Made by a program: the position numbers and the translations under genes. The notes under the pieces are model-generated. The model was given only the letters and a program-made list of their open reading frames with translations. It made no database searches and had not been told where the DNA came from. From contig NZ_JAGIQL010000062.1 of the NCBI RefSeq assembly GCF_017813245.1, positions 1-35,769 on the forward strand: a DNA stretch of 35,769 nt, read 5' to 3'. This document shows, in pieces, positions 16,248 through 25,199 of the stretch. Within the stretch, counting starts at the first letter, position 1. Every line of letters begins with the position of its first letter. This DNA is from Streptomyces montanisoli (GTDB lineage Bacteria > Actinomycetota > Actinomycetes > Streptomycetales > Streptomycetaceae).

Positions 16248-17036
16248 GTGACCACGACCGCCGACAGCACCGCCATCACCGCGCAGGACCGCTCCGCGCG
16301 CCGGTTCGAGCCGGTGCAGGCCGTGACGGACGCCGTCACCACGGACCAGGAGGGGCTCGCGAAGGCGAGGTCGCTGCCAGGCCGACCCCCCGGCATCAGG
16401 GCGGACTCCACTGGACTCACGGACCGGCAGCGCCGGGTCATCGAGGTCATCCGCGACTCCGTGCAGCGGCGCGGCTACCCGCCGTCGATGCGGGAGATCG
16501 GCCAGGCGGTCGGCCTGTCGAGCACGTCGTCCGTCGCACACCAGCTGATGGCACTCGAACGCAAGGGCTTCCTGCGCCGCGACCCGCACCGGCCCCGCGC
16601 CTACGAGGTCCGCGCCTCCGACCAGCCCACCGCGCAGCAGACGGACACCACGGGCAAGCCCGCCGCCTCGTACGTGCCGCTGGTCGGCCGGATCGCGGCC
16701 GGTGGACCCATCCTCGCGGAGGAGTCCGTCGAGGACGTGTTCCCGCTCCCGCGCCAACTGGTCGGTGACGGCGAGCTGTTCGTCCTCAAGGTCGTCGGCG
16801 ACTCGATGATCGAAGCGGCCATCTGCGACGGCGACTGGGTGACCGTACGGCGTCAGCCCGTCGCGGAGAACGGCGACATCGTGGCCGCGATGCTGGACGG
16901 CGAGGCGACCGTGAAGCGCTTCCGGCGCGAGGACGGGCACGTCTGGCTGCTGCCGCACAACGCCGCCTACCAGCCGATCCCCGGCGACGAGGCGACGATC
17001 CTCGGCAAGGTCGTCGCGGTCCTGCGCCGCGTCTGA
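16248..17036 (+). CDS. lexA: SOS-response repressor LexA
   Basis: Represses DNA-damage genes and cleaves itself when stimulated by RecA filaments. 262 residues from the GTG at 16248, with GAGAGGGG just upstream. Residues 1-55 are a Thr/Ala-rich extension typical of Streptomyces. The winged helix-turn-helix spans about 56-121 (LTDRQRRVIEVI, YPPSMREIGQAVGLSS). The cleavage site is A151-G152 in VGRIAAGGP. The catalytic dyad is S186 (VVGDSMIE) and K223 (ATVKRF). All required residues are intact, so this is a self-cleaving LexA. It diverges from nrdR, placing damage control and dNTP supply side by side, and converges on dinG. Confidence 0.97.
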   Translation: MTTTADSTAITAQDRSARRFEPVQAVTDAVTTDQEGLAKARSLPGRPPGIRADSTGLTDRQRRVIEVIRDSVQRRGYPPSMREIGQAVGLSSTSSVAHQLMALERKGFLRRDPHRPRAYEVRASDQPTAQQTDTTGKPAASYVPLVGRIAAGGPILAEESVEDVFPLPRQLVGDGELFVLKVVGDSMIEAAICDGDWVTVRRQPVAENGDIVAAMLDGEATVKRFRREDGHVWLLPHNAAYQPIPGDEATILGKVVAVLRRV

Positions 17037-17059
17037 ACGCCACGTCCGAGCCGCCGCGT

Positions 17060-17077
17060 CCCGCCCGCACGGGCGGG
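17060..17077. terminator. Terminator stem-loop after lexA
   Basis: CCCGCCC (17060-17066) and GGGCGGG (17071-17077) pair perfectly around GCAC, 24 bp past the lexA stop codon. A second hairpin follows toward dinG. Confidence 0.7.
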
Positions 17078-17110
17078 AGCCTTGGCTGCCGCAGCCGCAA
17101 CGACACTCCC

Positions 17111-17137
17111 CGGCCCGAGCGCACTCGCGCCGGGCCG
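17111..17137. terminator. Second stem-loop between lexA and dinG
   Basis: CGGCCCG (17111-17117) and CGGGCCG (17131-17137) form a 7-bp stem with a 13-nt loop, 42 bp past the dinG stop. Together with the hairpin at 17060 it separates the convergent transcripts. Confidence 0.5.
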
Positions 17138-17178
17138 TTCGTCTGCGCCCGTAGCCCCGAAAGCCCCGCTCCCGAGGC

Positions 17179-19149
17179 CTACTTGCCCTCCGCCTTGGCC
17201 GCCGCGTCGATCGCGGCCAGTGACTTACGGGCCTGGTTCCTGTCCGTCGTGTACCAGAAGTCGGGGAGCGAGGCCCTCAGGTAGCTCCCGTAGCGCGCCG
17301 TCGCGAGCCGCGGATCCAGCACGGCGACCACACCGCGGTCCCCCGTCGCCCTGACGAGCCGGCCGGCGCCCTGGGCCATCAGCAGCGCCGCGTGCGTGGC
17401 CGCCACGGCCATGAAGCCGTTGCCGCCACCCTCCTCCACCGCCTTCTGGCGCGCGCTCATCAGCGGGTCGTCGGGGCGCGGGAACGGGATCCTGTCCATC
17501 ACCACGAGCTGCGAGGACGGCCCCGGCACGTCCACCCCCTGCCACAGCGACAGCGTGCCGAACAGGCACGTGCGCGGGTCCGCCGCGAACCCCTTGATCA
17601 GCTCGCCGAGTGTCTCCTCGCCCTGCAGCAGGATCGGCACGTCGAGCCGCCCGCGCAGCTCCTCCGCCGCCGCCCGTGCCGCGCGCATCGACGAGAAGAG
17701 CCCCAGGGTGCGTCCGCCGGCCGCCTCCACCAACTCCGCCAGCTCGTCCATCATGTCGCCGCGCGAGCCCTCGCGGCCCGGCGTGTTCAGATGGCGGGCC
17801 ACGTAGAGGATCCCCTGCTTGGGGTAGTCGAACGGCGAGCCCACGTCGACGCCCTTCCACTGCGGCACCTCGTCACCGCCCGTGCCCTCCGCGGCGAGCC
17901 CGAGCGACGCCCCCACGCCGTTGAAGTCGCCGCCGAGCTTCAGGGTGGCCGACGTCAGCGTCACCGAGCGGTCGGCGAACAGCTTCTCCCTGAGCAGGCC
18001 CGACACCGACAGCGGCGCGACGCGCAGCGAAGCGCCGAACCGGTCGTGCCGCTCGTACCAGACGACGTCCCACTCCGAGCCGTTCGCGATCCGTTCCGCG
18101 ACCCCGTGCACCGACTCGACCGACGCCATGGCCTGCTTGCGCACGACGTCCTCGTCCTGCACGGACTTGTCGCGGGTGTTGCCGAGCGCCGTGATCACCG
18201 TGCGGGCCGCGTCACGCAGCGCCATCAGCGCGTACGCCAGGTCTTCCGGGATCTCTTCGAGGCGCCCGGGCAGCGCCAGCTCCATGAGCCGCTCGAACGT
18301 CTCCGCGGCCGTCTGCAGCGCGTCCGCCGCCTTCTCGTCCACCAGCTTGGCCGCCCGGCGCACCGCGCGGTTCACCTGCCCGGGGGTCAGCTCGCCCGTG
18401 GCCGCGCCCGTCACCCGGGAGACCAGCTCGTGCGCCTCGTCCACGATCAGCACCTCGTGCTGCGGCAGGACGGGGGCGCCCTCGATCGCGTCGATGGCGA
18501 GCAGCGCGTGGTTGGTCACCACCACGTCGGCCAGCTTCGCGCGCTCGCGGGCCAGCTCGGCGAAGCACTCCTGCCCGTACGCGCACTTCGTGGCGCCGAG
18601 GCATTCACGCGACGAGACCGACACCTGCGCCCAGGCGCGGTCGGACACCCCGGGCGTCAGGGCGTCGCGGTCGCCCGTCTCCGTCTCGTCGGCCCAGTCG
18701 CGCATGCGCAGCAGGTCCTGGCCGAGCTTGCTGGTGGGCTCGGCGGCCTCGAACTGGTCGAACAGGCCCTCCTCCTCGTCCTGCGGCATGCCCTCGTGCA
18801 GCCGGTGCAGGCAGAGGTAGTTGCTTCGGCCCTTGAGCATCGCGAACTGGGGGCGGCGGCGCAGCAGCGGGTGCAGCGCCTCGACCGTGCGCGGCAGGTC
18901 GCGTTCGGCGAGCTGCCGCTGCAGCGCGAGCGTTGCCGTGGCCACCACGACACGCTCCCCGTGCGCCAGGGCGGGCACGAGGTAGCCGAGGGACTTGCCG
19001 GTGCCGGTGCCGGCCTGGACCAGCAGGTGGGACGGGGTGTCGATGGCCTCGGCCACGGCCTCGGCCATGGCGACCTGGCCTGGCCTCTCCACACCGCCGA
19101 CGGCGGTGACGGCGGCGTGGAGGAGCTCGGGGAGTGATGGCTTCGTCAT
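17179..19149 (-). CDS. dinG: DinG/XPD-type ATP-dependent DNA helicase with iron-sulfur cluster
   Basis: A 656-residue superfamily 2 5'-3' helicase, expected to resolve R-loops, forked DNA and G-quadruplexes. Walker A is at 47-53 (GTGTGKS) and DEAH at 237-240. Four cysteines at 113, 183, 189 and 195 (NYLCLHR, ECLGATKCAYGQEC) are spaced as in the XPD/DinG [4Fe-4S] domain. The C-terminal half shows TLTSATL, LFGTLSLWQGVDVPG and QGAGRLVRATGDRG, the later helicase motifs. The start at 19149 agrees with homology. No SOS box is visible upstream. It is the last gene of a run that begins with the siderophore aminotransferase, and only 38 bp separate it from the preceding IucA/IucC gene, so read-through from that cassette is plausible. 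Confidence 0.94.
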   Translation of the reverse strand: MTKPSLPELLHAAVTAVGGVERPGQVAMAEAVAEAIDTPSHLLVQAGTGTGKSLGYLVPALAHGERVVVATATLALQRQLAERDLPRTVEALHPLLRRRPQFAMLKGRSNYLCLHRLHEGMPQDEEEGLFDQFEAAEPTSKLGQDLLRMRDWADETETGDRDALTPGVSDRAWAQVSVSSRECLGATKCAYGQECFAELARERAKLADVVVTNHALLAIDAIEGAPVLPQHEVLIVDEAHELVSRVTGAATGELTPGQVNRAVRRAAKLVDEKAADALQTAAETFERLMELALPGRLEEIPEDLAYALMALRDAARTVITALGNTRDKSVQDEDVVRKQAMASVESVHGVAERIANGSEWDVVWYERHDRFGASLRVAPLSVSGLLREKLFADRSVTLTSATLKLGGDFNGVGASLGLAAEGTGGDEVPQWKGVDVGSPFDYPKQGILYVARHLNTPGREGSRGDMMDELAELVEAAGGRTLGLFSSMRAARAAAEELRGRLDVPILLQGEETLGELIKGFAADPRTCLFGTLSLWQGVDVPGPSSQLVVMDRIPFPRPDDPLMSARQKAVEEGGGNGFMAVAATHAALLMAQGAGRLVRATGDRGVVAVLDPRLATARYGSYLRASLPDFWYTTDRNQARKSLAAIDAAAKAEGK

Positions 19150-19187
19150 AGCGCGACCACCCTACGGCCGGGGACTGACACCGGCTC

Positions 19188-21095
19188 TCACGCCCCGGGC
19201 GGCCGGTGCGCGCCGAGGGGGTTCTCGACGGTTCCGTGCACGGCGGCGTGCGGCCGTTCCGCCCGGTCGCGGTAGCCGTCGAGGTGGAGGCGGTTGCGGT
19301 TGAGGCAGAGCCGTTCGATACGCGGGGTGAGCAGGTCGAACGCTTCGAAGCGGTCCTTGAGTTCGGGGAAGCGTGCCTGGTGGCGCAGGATCTCCGCCCG
19401 TACGAGTGACCAGAACTCGCTTTCACGCACACCCAGTTGCTCCTCGCACAGCGGGGCCAGGTAGCGGAAGACGCCCACGAAGAGGCCGGAGTGGATGAAC
19501 TGGATGAGGAAACCGGGGTCCTCGGTCAGCAGGACGTCCCTGACCTCAGCCGGCATCGAGTCGTGTTCCGGCAGCGGCACGGAGCTGACGTTGACGTCGT
19601 CCACGAAGTCCTTGATCGCGAGACGCACCGGCACGTCGTGCTCGTCGAAGACGACGATCGTGTTCTCGCCGTGCGGGGAGAACACCGTCCCGTAGCGGTA
19701 GAGGAAGTGCAGCAGCGGCGGCAGCAGCGCCGCGAACAGCCGGGCGAGCCAGCGCGCGGGGTCGAGCCCCGAGCGTGCGACGAGCTCCGCCGTCAGGGCG
19801 CGGCCCGCCGGGTCGGTGTGCAGCAGGGCCGCGAGCGTGCGGGCGCGCTCCCCGGGGTCGAGGCTGGTCAGCAGGGGCTGCCGCCAGATCGCCCCGAGCA
19901 GCTCCTTGTACTGGTAGGGGGCCTCGGGGAGCCGGTCGTAGAGCGGGTGCCGCACGGTCACGGACGCGACCTCCCCCTGGAGGATCACGCGCGTCTCGTC
20001 GCGCAGGAACGGGTCGTCGTCGCGCAGCCCGAGCACCCAGGACGTGACGGCGGGCGCGGCGAGCGTGCGCCGGGTCGGCAGGCCGCGCCACACGAGGGTG
20101 TTGAGGATGGACAGCGGCAGCTTCACGGTGTGGCGGTCGGGACGGTCGACGTTGAGGAACGTGCGGATGGACTGCTGCGGCAGGCGCAGGTCGCCGTCGG
20201 TCGGCAGCGGCACGATGGATCCGTCGGCGATCGCGGGCGCGTAGAGCGGGACCAGCACCTCGTCCCACTGCCACGGGTGGACGGGCAGGTAGAGGTAACC
20301 GGACGGGTCGAGTCCGCGCCGGGCGAGCAGGCCGTCGAACGCGGCGCGCACCTCGGGGTCGAGCTCGGTGGCGTAGAGCAGGGCGGGACGGGTCAGGCCG
20401 CGGCTGCCGCGGTAGGCGGCGAGCCGGGTGGAGACGGCTATCCAGGGCAGCGTGACGGGCGTGCGGGCCTCGGGTGCCCAGCGTGCGGTGTCGGTCGCGG
20501 AGAAGCCGACGCGGCCCTTGTTGAGGACGATCCACGGGTGGCCCGTCTGGTGGCCCTCCAGTTCGGCGTAGCCAAGGTCGGCGAGTTGGGCGGCGGTCGC
20601 CGCGGTGTGGTCGAGGGCCGCGTCGGCCGCGACGGTCGTGGTCAGCTCGCGTATGAGGTGGCCGAGGGTGTCGCCGTCGATGCCCAGCAGCCGGCGGGAC
20701 AGCATCAGGAAGCGCAGCGGGTCGGTGAAGGGCGTGCAGCTCCCTTCGGCGTCGCCCGCGCCCGCTTCCGCGTCGGCCGCGCCCGTCTCCCCCGCGCGTG
20801 TCAGCGACGCCGGGTCGACCCGCCAGCTGCCGTACGCCCCGCGGCGGGCGCGGAAGCGGAGGCGGGAGCCGTCGTCGAGTACGAGCGCGTAGTGGCCGCT
20901 GCCCCGGCCGCTCTCCACGGGCGCGACGATCTCCTCGTAGGCGAACTCGCCGACCAGCTTGGCCAGCAGCCGGCGGGACGCCGCGGCCCAGCGGTGCGGC
21001 GTGAGTCCCGGCGGTGCGTACAGCGGTGAGTGCGGCAGGGCCGGCGCGGCGAGTGCGGTGGAGTCGCTGGAGTCATGCACGGGCGTCGTCGACAT
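19188..21095 (-). CDS. IucA/IucC-family siderophore synthetase (second of two)
   Basis: An NRPS-independent siderophore (NIS) synthetase, which adenylates a citrate carboxylate and joins it to an amine or hydroxylamine. 635 residues, the usual size. Family landmarks are GHQTGHPWIVLNKGRVGFS, PVHPWQWDEVLVPLYA, KLPLSILNTLVWRGLP and SPHGENTIVVFDEHD followed by KDFVDDVNVS, which carries the FhuF-like C-terminal region. An Ala/Glu/Gly-rich insert (about residues 112-133 from the chosen start) looks like a lineage-specific loop. The ATG at 21095 has AGGAG seven bases upstream; a longer frame to 21170 lacks support. It follows the acetyltransferase gene by 132 bp and precedes dinG by 38 bp. As the second synthetase it likely closes the molecule, adding the second arm to a citrate mono-amide. 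Confidence 0.93.
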   Translation of the reverse strand: MSTTPVHDSSDSTALAAPALPHSPLYAPPGLTPHRWAAASRRLLAKLVGEFAYEEIVAPVESGRGSGHYALVLDDGSRLRFRARRGAYGSWRVDPASLTRAGETGAADAEAGAGDAEGSCTPFTDPLRFLMLSRRLLGIDGDTLGHLIRELTTTVAADAALDHTAATAAQLADLGYAELEGHQTGHPWIVLNKGRVGFSATDTARWAPEARTPVTLPWIAVSTRLAAYRGSRGLTRPALLYATELDPEVRAAFDGLLARRGLDPSGYLYLPVHPWQWDEVLVPLYAPAIADGSIVPLPTDGDLRLPQQSIRTFLNVDRPDRHTVKLPLSILNTLVWRGLPTRRTLAAPAVTSWVLGLRDDDPFLRDETRVILQGEVASVTVRHPLYDRLPEAPYQYKELLGAIWRQPLLTSLDPGERARTLAALLHTDPAGRALTAELVARSGLDPARWLARLFAALLPPLLHFLYRYGTVFSPHGENTIVVFDEHDVPVRLAIKDFVDDVNVSSVPLPEHDSMPAEVRDVLLTEDPGFLIQFIHSGLFVGVFRYLAPLCEEQLGVRESEFWSLVRAEILRHQARFPELKDRFEAFDLLTPRIERLCLNRNRLHLDGYRDRAERPHAAVHGTVENPLGAHRPPGA

Positions 21096-21227
21096 GAGGA
21101 GGCTCCTCGGAGCGGAGGTGGCGGGACCTGGCGGCGGTCCGCCTACGACTGTTCGAATACGGCGGGTCACTTACGGTAGGGCACTGGCGGTCGCAGGGAC
21201 CCGGTCGGGGCCTTCGCTGTGGTGGGG

Positions 21228-21869
21228 TCAGAGGAGCCGGCGCAGTGCACGGTCCCGGATCATGAGTGCGGCTCGTTTGCCGGGCAGGTCCACCTCCGCG
21301 CCGAAGCGGAAACCCGCGCTCAGAAATGCTGACACGGAGGGCGTGTTCTCCAGGTCGGGTTCGGCAAGTACGCGCGTGCACCGGGGCCGATGGTCGAGAA
21401 TGTGGTCCGACACTGCCCGCAGGAGGGCGGTGCCCACACCCCTCCCCCGGTCGGCCGCGCCGCCCACCAGGACGTGGACGCCGGTGTCGTGGGGACGCGC
21501 CGGGTAGTGGCGGGCCAGCGGGTCGAGGTCGGCGCGGTAGACCTCGAAGTAGCTCATCGGCACGCCGTCGAGTACGCCGAGGCAGGGGATGCTGCGCCCG
21601 TCGCCGCGCAGTTGCGGCTCCAGGTGGGCGGCGGTGACGGACGCGGGCCCCGCGAGCTCCCAGAAGGCGGCCACCGCCGGGTCGTTCATCCAGCGGGTGA
21701 TCAGGGCGAGGTCGCGTTCCTGCCGCACGGGCGTCAGCCGCAGGACGCCGGCGGGGCAGGTGACGGGCCCCCAGCCGTGCAGGCCGTCGAGCAGGCCGTC
21801 GTCGAAACAGCGGGTACGCGCGGGGGCCGGCGCGCTCCCGTCCGCGGCGCGCTCCCCGGCGTGCGTCAT
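21228..21869 (-). CDS. GNAT N-acetyltransferase of the siderophore type (IucB/RhbD-like)
   Basis: Acylates an amine or N-hydroxy-amine arm of a siderophore using acetyl-CoA. 213 residues. The conserved block WMNDPAVAAFWELAGP, GDGRSIPCLGVLDGVPMSYF, YRADLDPLARHYPARPHDTG and DRGRGVGTALLRAV (acetyl-CoA pyrophosphate loop) matches the IucB/AlcB/RhbD branch rather than generic GNATs. FLSAGFRFGAEVDLPGKRAA at the end is also diagnostic. The start at 21869 has GGGGGAGGAG nine bases upstream and lies 20 bp past the preceding synthetase stop. The reading frame stays open far upstream, inside the synthetase gene, but that part is only an overlapping frame. Its partner enzyme for N-hydroxylation is not encoded here. 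Confidence 0.92.
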   Translation of the reverse strand: MTHAGERAADGSAPAPARTRCFDDGLLDGLHGWGPVTCPAGVLRLTPVRQERDLALITRWMNDPAVAAFWELAGPASVTAAHLEPQLRGDGRSIPCLGVLDGVPMSYFEVYRADLDPLARHYPARPHDTGVHVLVGGAADRGRGVGTALLRAVSDHILDHRPRCTRVLAEPDLENTPSVSAFLSAGFRFGAEVDLPGKRAALMIRDRALRRLL

Positions 21870-21889
21870 GGCGGCGCTCTCCTCCCCCG

Positions 21890-23749
21890 TCACGGCCTCA
21901 GCGGGTTCGTGATGGTGACGTAGACGGACTGGGTGTCGACCGGCCCGACGAGCTCGTCCAGGCCGTGCAGCCGGGTGAGCAGGTTGGCCTTGCAGCGCAG
22001 CACGGGCGCGGCCAGCAGCTGCCCGGGCAGCGGGGATCCCGACGCGGCGGCGTCCGCGAGGAACCGGCGGAAGGCGGCGATGAGCACCTGCTCGCCGGCC
22101 AGTCGCTGCGAGCCGAACGCGCCGATGAGGCCGAGGACGTTGTTGATGCCGAGGTAGTACGCGAACCTCTCGTCGGTCACCTCGTCGGAGACGAAGGTGT
22201 CGGAGGCGGCGCCGATGCCGGGCAGCCTGCGCTCCAGGGCCTCGCGGTGCGAGGCGCGGAAGTAGTAGCCCTGGTTGTCGCGGTAGCGGCCGCCGATGGG
22301 CCACCCGTCGGCGTCGAGGTGGACGAGGGTGTTCTGCTGGTGCGCCTCCAGGGCGATGCCCGCCTGTCCGTCCAGCCAGAGGATCGGCCTGACCACGTGG
22401 TGGAGGTAGCGCAGGAACCACTCGGCGGCGACGGCGGGCCCGGGTCTTCCCGTGCGGACGGCGAGTCGCGCGACGATGTCCGCGAGCCGCGAGAACGTCG
22501 TGCCGCGTCCCGGGTACGGGCGTGGCGCGGTCAGCCCGGCGACGCACACGGCGTCGTCCGCGGGTCCGAACGGGTTGTGCCGCAGGATCACGTCGAGGCC
22601 GGGCACCGGAGCGCCGTCCTCGCCGTCGACGGCGAGCCAGGCGGGGTCGCGGACGATGTCGAAGCCGGGGTGCGCGGCACGCCACTGCCTGCCGAGCCCG
22701 GTGCGCAGCAGCCGGTGCACCTCGACGCCGCGGCGCAGCTCCTTGCGCAGGTTCTCGCGGCGCGAGTTGGTGATGCGCACGCCGAGGGACAGCTTGAGCA
22801 TGGCGGGGGCGCCCGGCCTGTGCACCGTGCGGACGGAGGAGGTGGGGTGCCAGGGGTCGCCGTGCGGCCCGAGGTCGTGCACGAGCCGCGCCTCGGCCAG
22901 CCGGGCGAACGCCGGACGGTGCGTCATGTCGCGTGCCTGCCACGGGTGGAGCGGCAGTGGGACGGTGCCGGGGGGCAGCGGGACGTGGCCGAGCAGGCGT
23001 CCGGCGAGCCGTTCGGCGGTCACCGGCCTGCCCTGCTCCGTCCAGGCGGACTCGGCGGCGAGGACCGAGCGGTCGACGGCCACCCAGTGCAGGGCGAACA
23101 AGCCGCCGAGTTCGGGCGAGTAGCGCAGGGCCTCCGCCTCGGAGAGCCCCTGCCTGCTCTTGGGCGTGGGGTGCATGGGGTGGCCGAGCACCAGCGACTG
23201 CTCGGCGGCGAGGAACAAGTCGGCGCCGTGCGCCGGTTCGGGCCGGTGGCGGCGGTGGGCGAGGAAGAGCGCGGTGTGGCGGGCGGAGTCGGCCACCATG
23301 GCGACGAGGTCAGTGCCCTGGTGGCGGCCGGTCTCCCGGCCGAGCAGCGCGGCGACGGTGACGGCGTCGGCGGGCGGCGCCTGGTGCGGCGCGCCGTCGA
23401 GGAAGGCGGGCCCGAAGCGGTGCCAGCCGGTCGGCGACCAGTAGTCGACCGGTACGTGCAGCGCGGTGCCGCTCATCGGCAGCGGCAGCCGCAGCACCCC
23501 GCCGTCCGGCGCCTGGATGTCGTTCTCCCTGACCCAGCAGCGCAGCAGGTTCTCCACGGCCGCCGATTCGGCGGCGCGGTGCGCGTCGGGGTGGTCGAGC
23601 GGGTCGGGGCGGGTGGCGGGTGCGGGATGGGCCTCGCCCGTCCGTCCGGCGTGCGGGTGCCGCTCCGCGCCGTTGTGCTGGCGGGGCACCATGACGGACT
23701 CGGGGGCGTCCGGCGCCACCGGCAGGTCGGACGGGGGGGTGGGGTTCAC
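21890..23749 (-). CDS. IucA/IucC-family siderophore synthetase (first of two)
   Basis: A 619-residue NIS synthetase, probably making the first amide bond to citrate. Residues 1-80 are a Pro/His-rich extension. Then come HPMHPTPKSRQGLSEAEALR (phosphate and citrate-binding region), PLPLHPWQARDM, KLSLGVRITNSRRENLRKEL and EAHQQNTLVHLDADGWPIGG, followed by YRDNQGYYFRAS; these are intact family motifs. The GTG at 23749 is preferred because AAAGGAAG lies five to six bases upstream and it sits 31 bp beyond the aminotransferase stop. The in-frame start at 23815 would overlap the aminotransferase. Paired with the second synthetase at 19188-21095, this gives the two-enzyme layout of rhizobactin- and schizokinen-like pathways. 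Confidence 0.93.
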   Translation of the reverse strand: MNPTPPSDLPVAPDAPESVMVPRQHNGAERHPHAGRTGEAHPAPATRPDPLDHPDAHRAAESAAVENLLRCWVRENDIQAPDGGVLRLPLPMSGTALHVPVDYWSPTGWHRFGPAFLDGAPHQAPPADAVTVAALLGRETGRHQGTDLVAMVADSARHTALFLAHRRHRPEPAHGADLFLAAEQSLVLGHPMHPTPKSRQGLSEAEALRYSPELGGLFALHWVAVDRSVLAAESAWTEQGRPVTAERLAGRLLGHVPLPPGTVPLPLHPWQARDMTHRPAFARLAEARLVHDLGPHGDPWHPTSSVRTVHRPGAPAMLKLSLGVRITNSRRENLRKELRRGVEVHRLLRTGLGRQWRAAHPGFDIVRDPAWLAVDGEDGAPVPGLDVILRHNPFGPADDAVCVAGLTAPRPYPGRGTTFSRLADIVARLAVRTGRPGPAVAAEWFLRYLHHVVRPILWLDGQAGIALEAHQQNTLVHLDADGWPIGGRYRDNQGYYFRASHREALERRLPGIGAASDTFVSDEVTDERFAYYLGINNVLGLIGAFGSQRLAGEQVLIAAFRRFLADAAASGSPLPGQLLAAPVLRCKANLLTRLHGLDELVGPVDTQSVYVTITNPLRP

Positions 23750-23780
23750 GGGTCTTCCTTTGCGGTTCCTGGATGCGGGG

Positions 23781-25166
23781 TCAGCGCGACCGTCCTGCGG
23801 ACGCGAGGGCGGCACGCTCGGCGGCGGCCAGCGCGTCGGCGAACCGGTCGAGCACGGCCTCGGCCTGTTCGTCGGTGAGGATCAGCGGTGGCAGCAGCCG
23901 CACGACCGCGCCGTCGCGGCCGCCGAGTTCCACGATGAGCCCCCGGTCGAGGCAGGCGCGCCGCACGGCACGCGCGAGCGCCGCATCCGCGGGTGCGGGT
24001 GCGGGTCCGGTGCCGTCGCCGGCTCCGGCCCTGGCTCCGGCCACGGGGTCGACGATCTCCACGCCGATCATCAGCCCGCGCCCGCGCACGTCTCCGACGC
24101 AGGGGTGCTCGGCGGCCAGGCCCTTGAGGCGGGCGAGCATCCGGGCGCCGAGCAGCGCGGCGCGCTCGGCGAGGCCGTTCTCCCGCACGAAGGCGAGGGT
24201 GGCGGTGCCCGCGGCCATCGCGAGCTGGTTGCCGCGGAACGTGCCGGCGTGCGCTCCGGGGTGCCACACGTCGAGATCCTCGTGGTAGACGATCACGGCG
24301 AGCGGGAGCGACCCTCCGACGGCCTTCGAGAGCACCATCACGTCGGGGACGATGCCACTGTGCTGCACGGCCCAGAAGCTACCGGTCCTGCCGACGCCTG
24401 TCTGCACCTCGTCGGCGATGAGCGGCACCGAGCGGTCCGCGGTGATCCTCCGCATCCGGCGCAGCCACGCGTCGGGCGCGGGCAGCACGCCGCCCTCGCC
24501 CTGCACGGGTTCCACGATCATCGCGGCCGGCCGCGGCACACCGCCCCTCGGATCGTCGAGGAGGCTCTCCGTCCAGCGCGCCGCCGTCTCGGCGCCCCGC
24601 TCGCCGCCGAGGCCGAACGGGCACCGGTAGTCCTGCGGGAAGGGCAGGCGCGTGACCCGTACGTCGCGGGCGCCGCCCGACACGGCCAGCGCGCCCTCCG
24701 TCATGCCGTGGTACGCGCCGGTGAACGCGAGGACGCCCTCGCGGCCCGTCGCGGTGCGCGCCAGTTTCAGCGCGGCCTCGACGGCGTCGGTGCCGGCGGG
24801 CCCGCAGAACTGGATCCGCGCGTGCGCGGCGAGTTCGGGCGGCAGGTTGGTGAACAGCTCGGTGACGAAGGCGTCCTTGACGGGCGTGGCCAGGTCGAGC
24901 ACGTGCAGTGGCGCCCCGGAGTCGAGGACCTTCCTGATGGCTTCGAGTACCACGGGGTGGTTGTGGCCGAGCGCGAGCGTGCCGGCGCCGGAGAGGCAGT
25001 CGAGGTAGCGCCGGCCGTCAGCGCCCTCGACGGTGAGGCCGCGGGCCCGCACCGGCACGATCGGCAGGGACCGCGCGTACGTGCGGGCGGCGGACTCGCG
25101 CTGCGCCTGGCGCCTGAGGATGCCCTCGTGCACCACGGTCGCCGCCGCAGGGATCGTCTTCGTCAC
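23781..25166 (-). CDS. PLP-dependent aminotransferase, likely L-2,4-diaminobutyrate:2-oxoglutarate type
   Basis: Class III aminotransferase that would convert aspartate semialdehyde to L-2,4-diaminobutyrate, the amine source of several citrate siderophores. 461 residues from the GTG at 25166. RRQAQRESAARTYARSLPI near the start is the diaminobutyrate-aminotransferase signature. LIADEVQTGVGRTG holds the PLP-contacting Asp (about 252), and VMVLSKAVGGSLPLAV the Schiff-base Lys (about 281). A Gly/Ala/Pro-rich insert (AGARAGAGDGTGPAPAPADA) near residue 395 is unusual. GGGAG lies eight bases before this GTG; other in-frame starts at 25172, 25199 and 25208 are possible. It is the first gene of the siderophore cassette and diverges from the protease gene across a palindrome-rich 270 bp. 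No IdeR/DmdR1-type iron box is recognisable. Confidence 0.9.
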   Translation of the reverse strand: MTKTIPAAATVVHEGILRRQAQRESAARTYARSLPIVPVRARGLTVEGADGRRYLDCLSGAGTLALGHNHPVVLEAIRKVLDSGAPLHVLDLATPVKDAFVTELFTNLPPELAAHARIQFCGPAGTDAVEAALKLARTATGREGVLAFTGAYHGMTEGALAVSGGARDVRVTRLPFPQDYRCPFGLGGERGAETAARWTESLLDDPRGGVPRPAAMIVEPVQGEGGVLPAPDAWLRRMRRITADRSVPLIADEVQTGVGRTGSFWAVQHSGIVPDVMVLSKAVGGSLPLAVIVYHEDLDVWHPGAHAGTFRGNQLAMAAGTATLAFVRENGLAERAALLGARMLARLKGLAAEHPCVGDVRGRGLMIGVEIVDPVAGARAGAGDGTGPAPAPADAALARAVRRACLDRGLIVELGGRDGAVVRLLPPLILTDEQAEAVLDRFADALAAAERAALASAGRSR

Positions 25167-25199
25167 GGCCACGTCTCCCGGTCCTCCCGCTGTCGCCAT

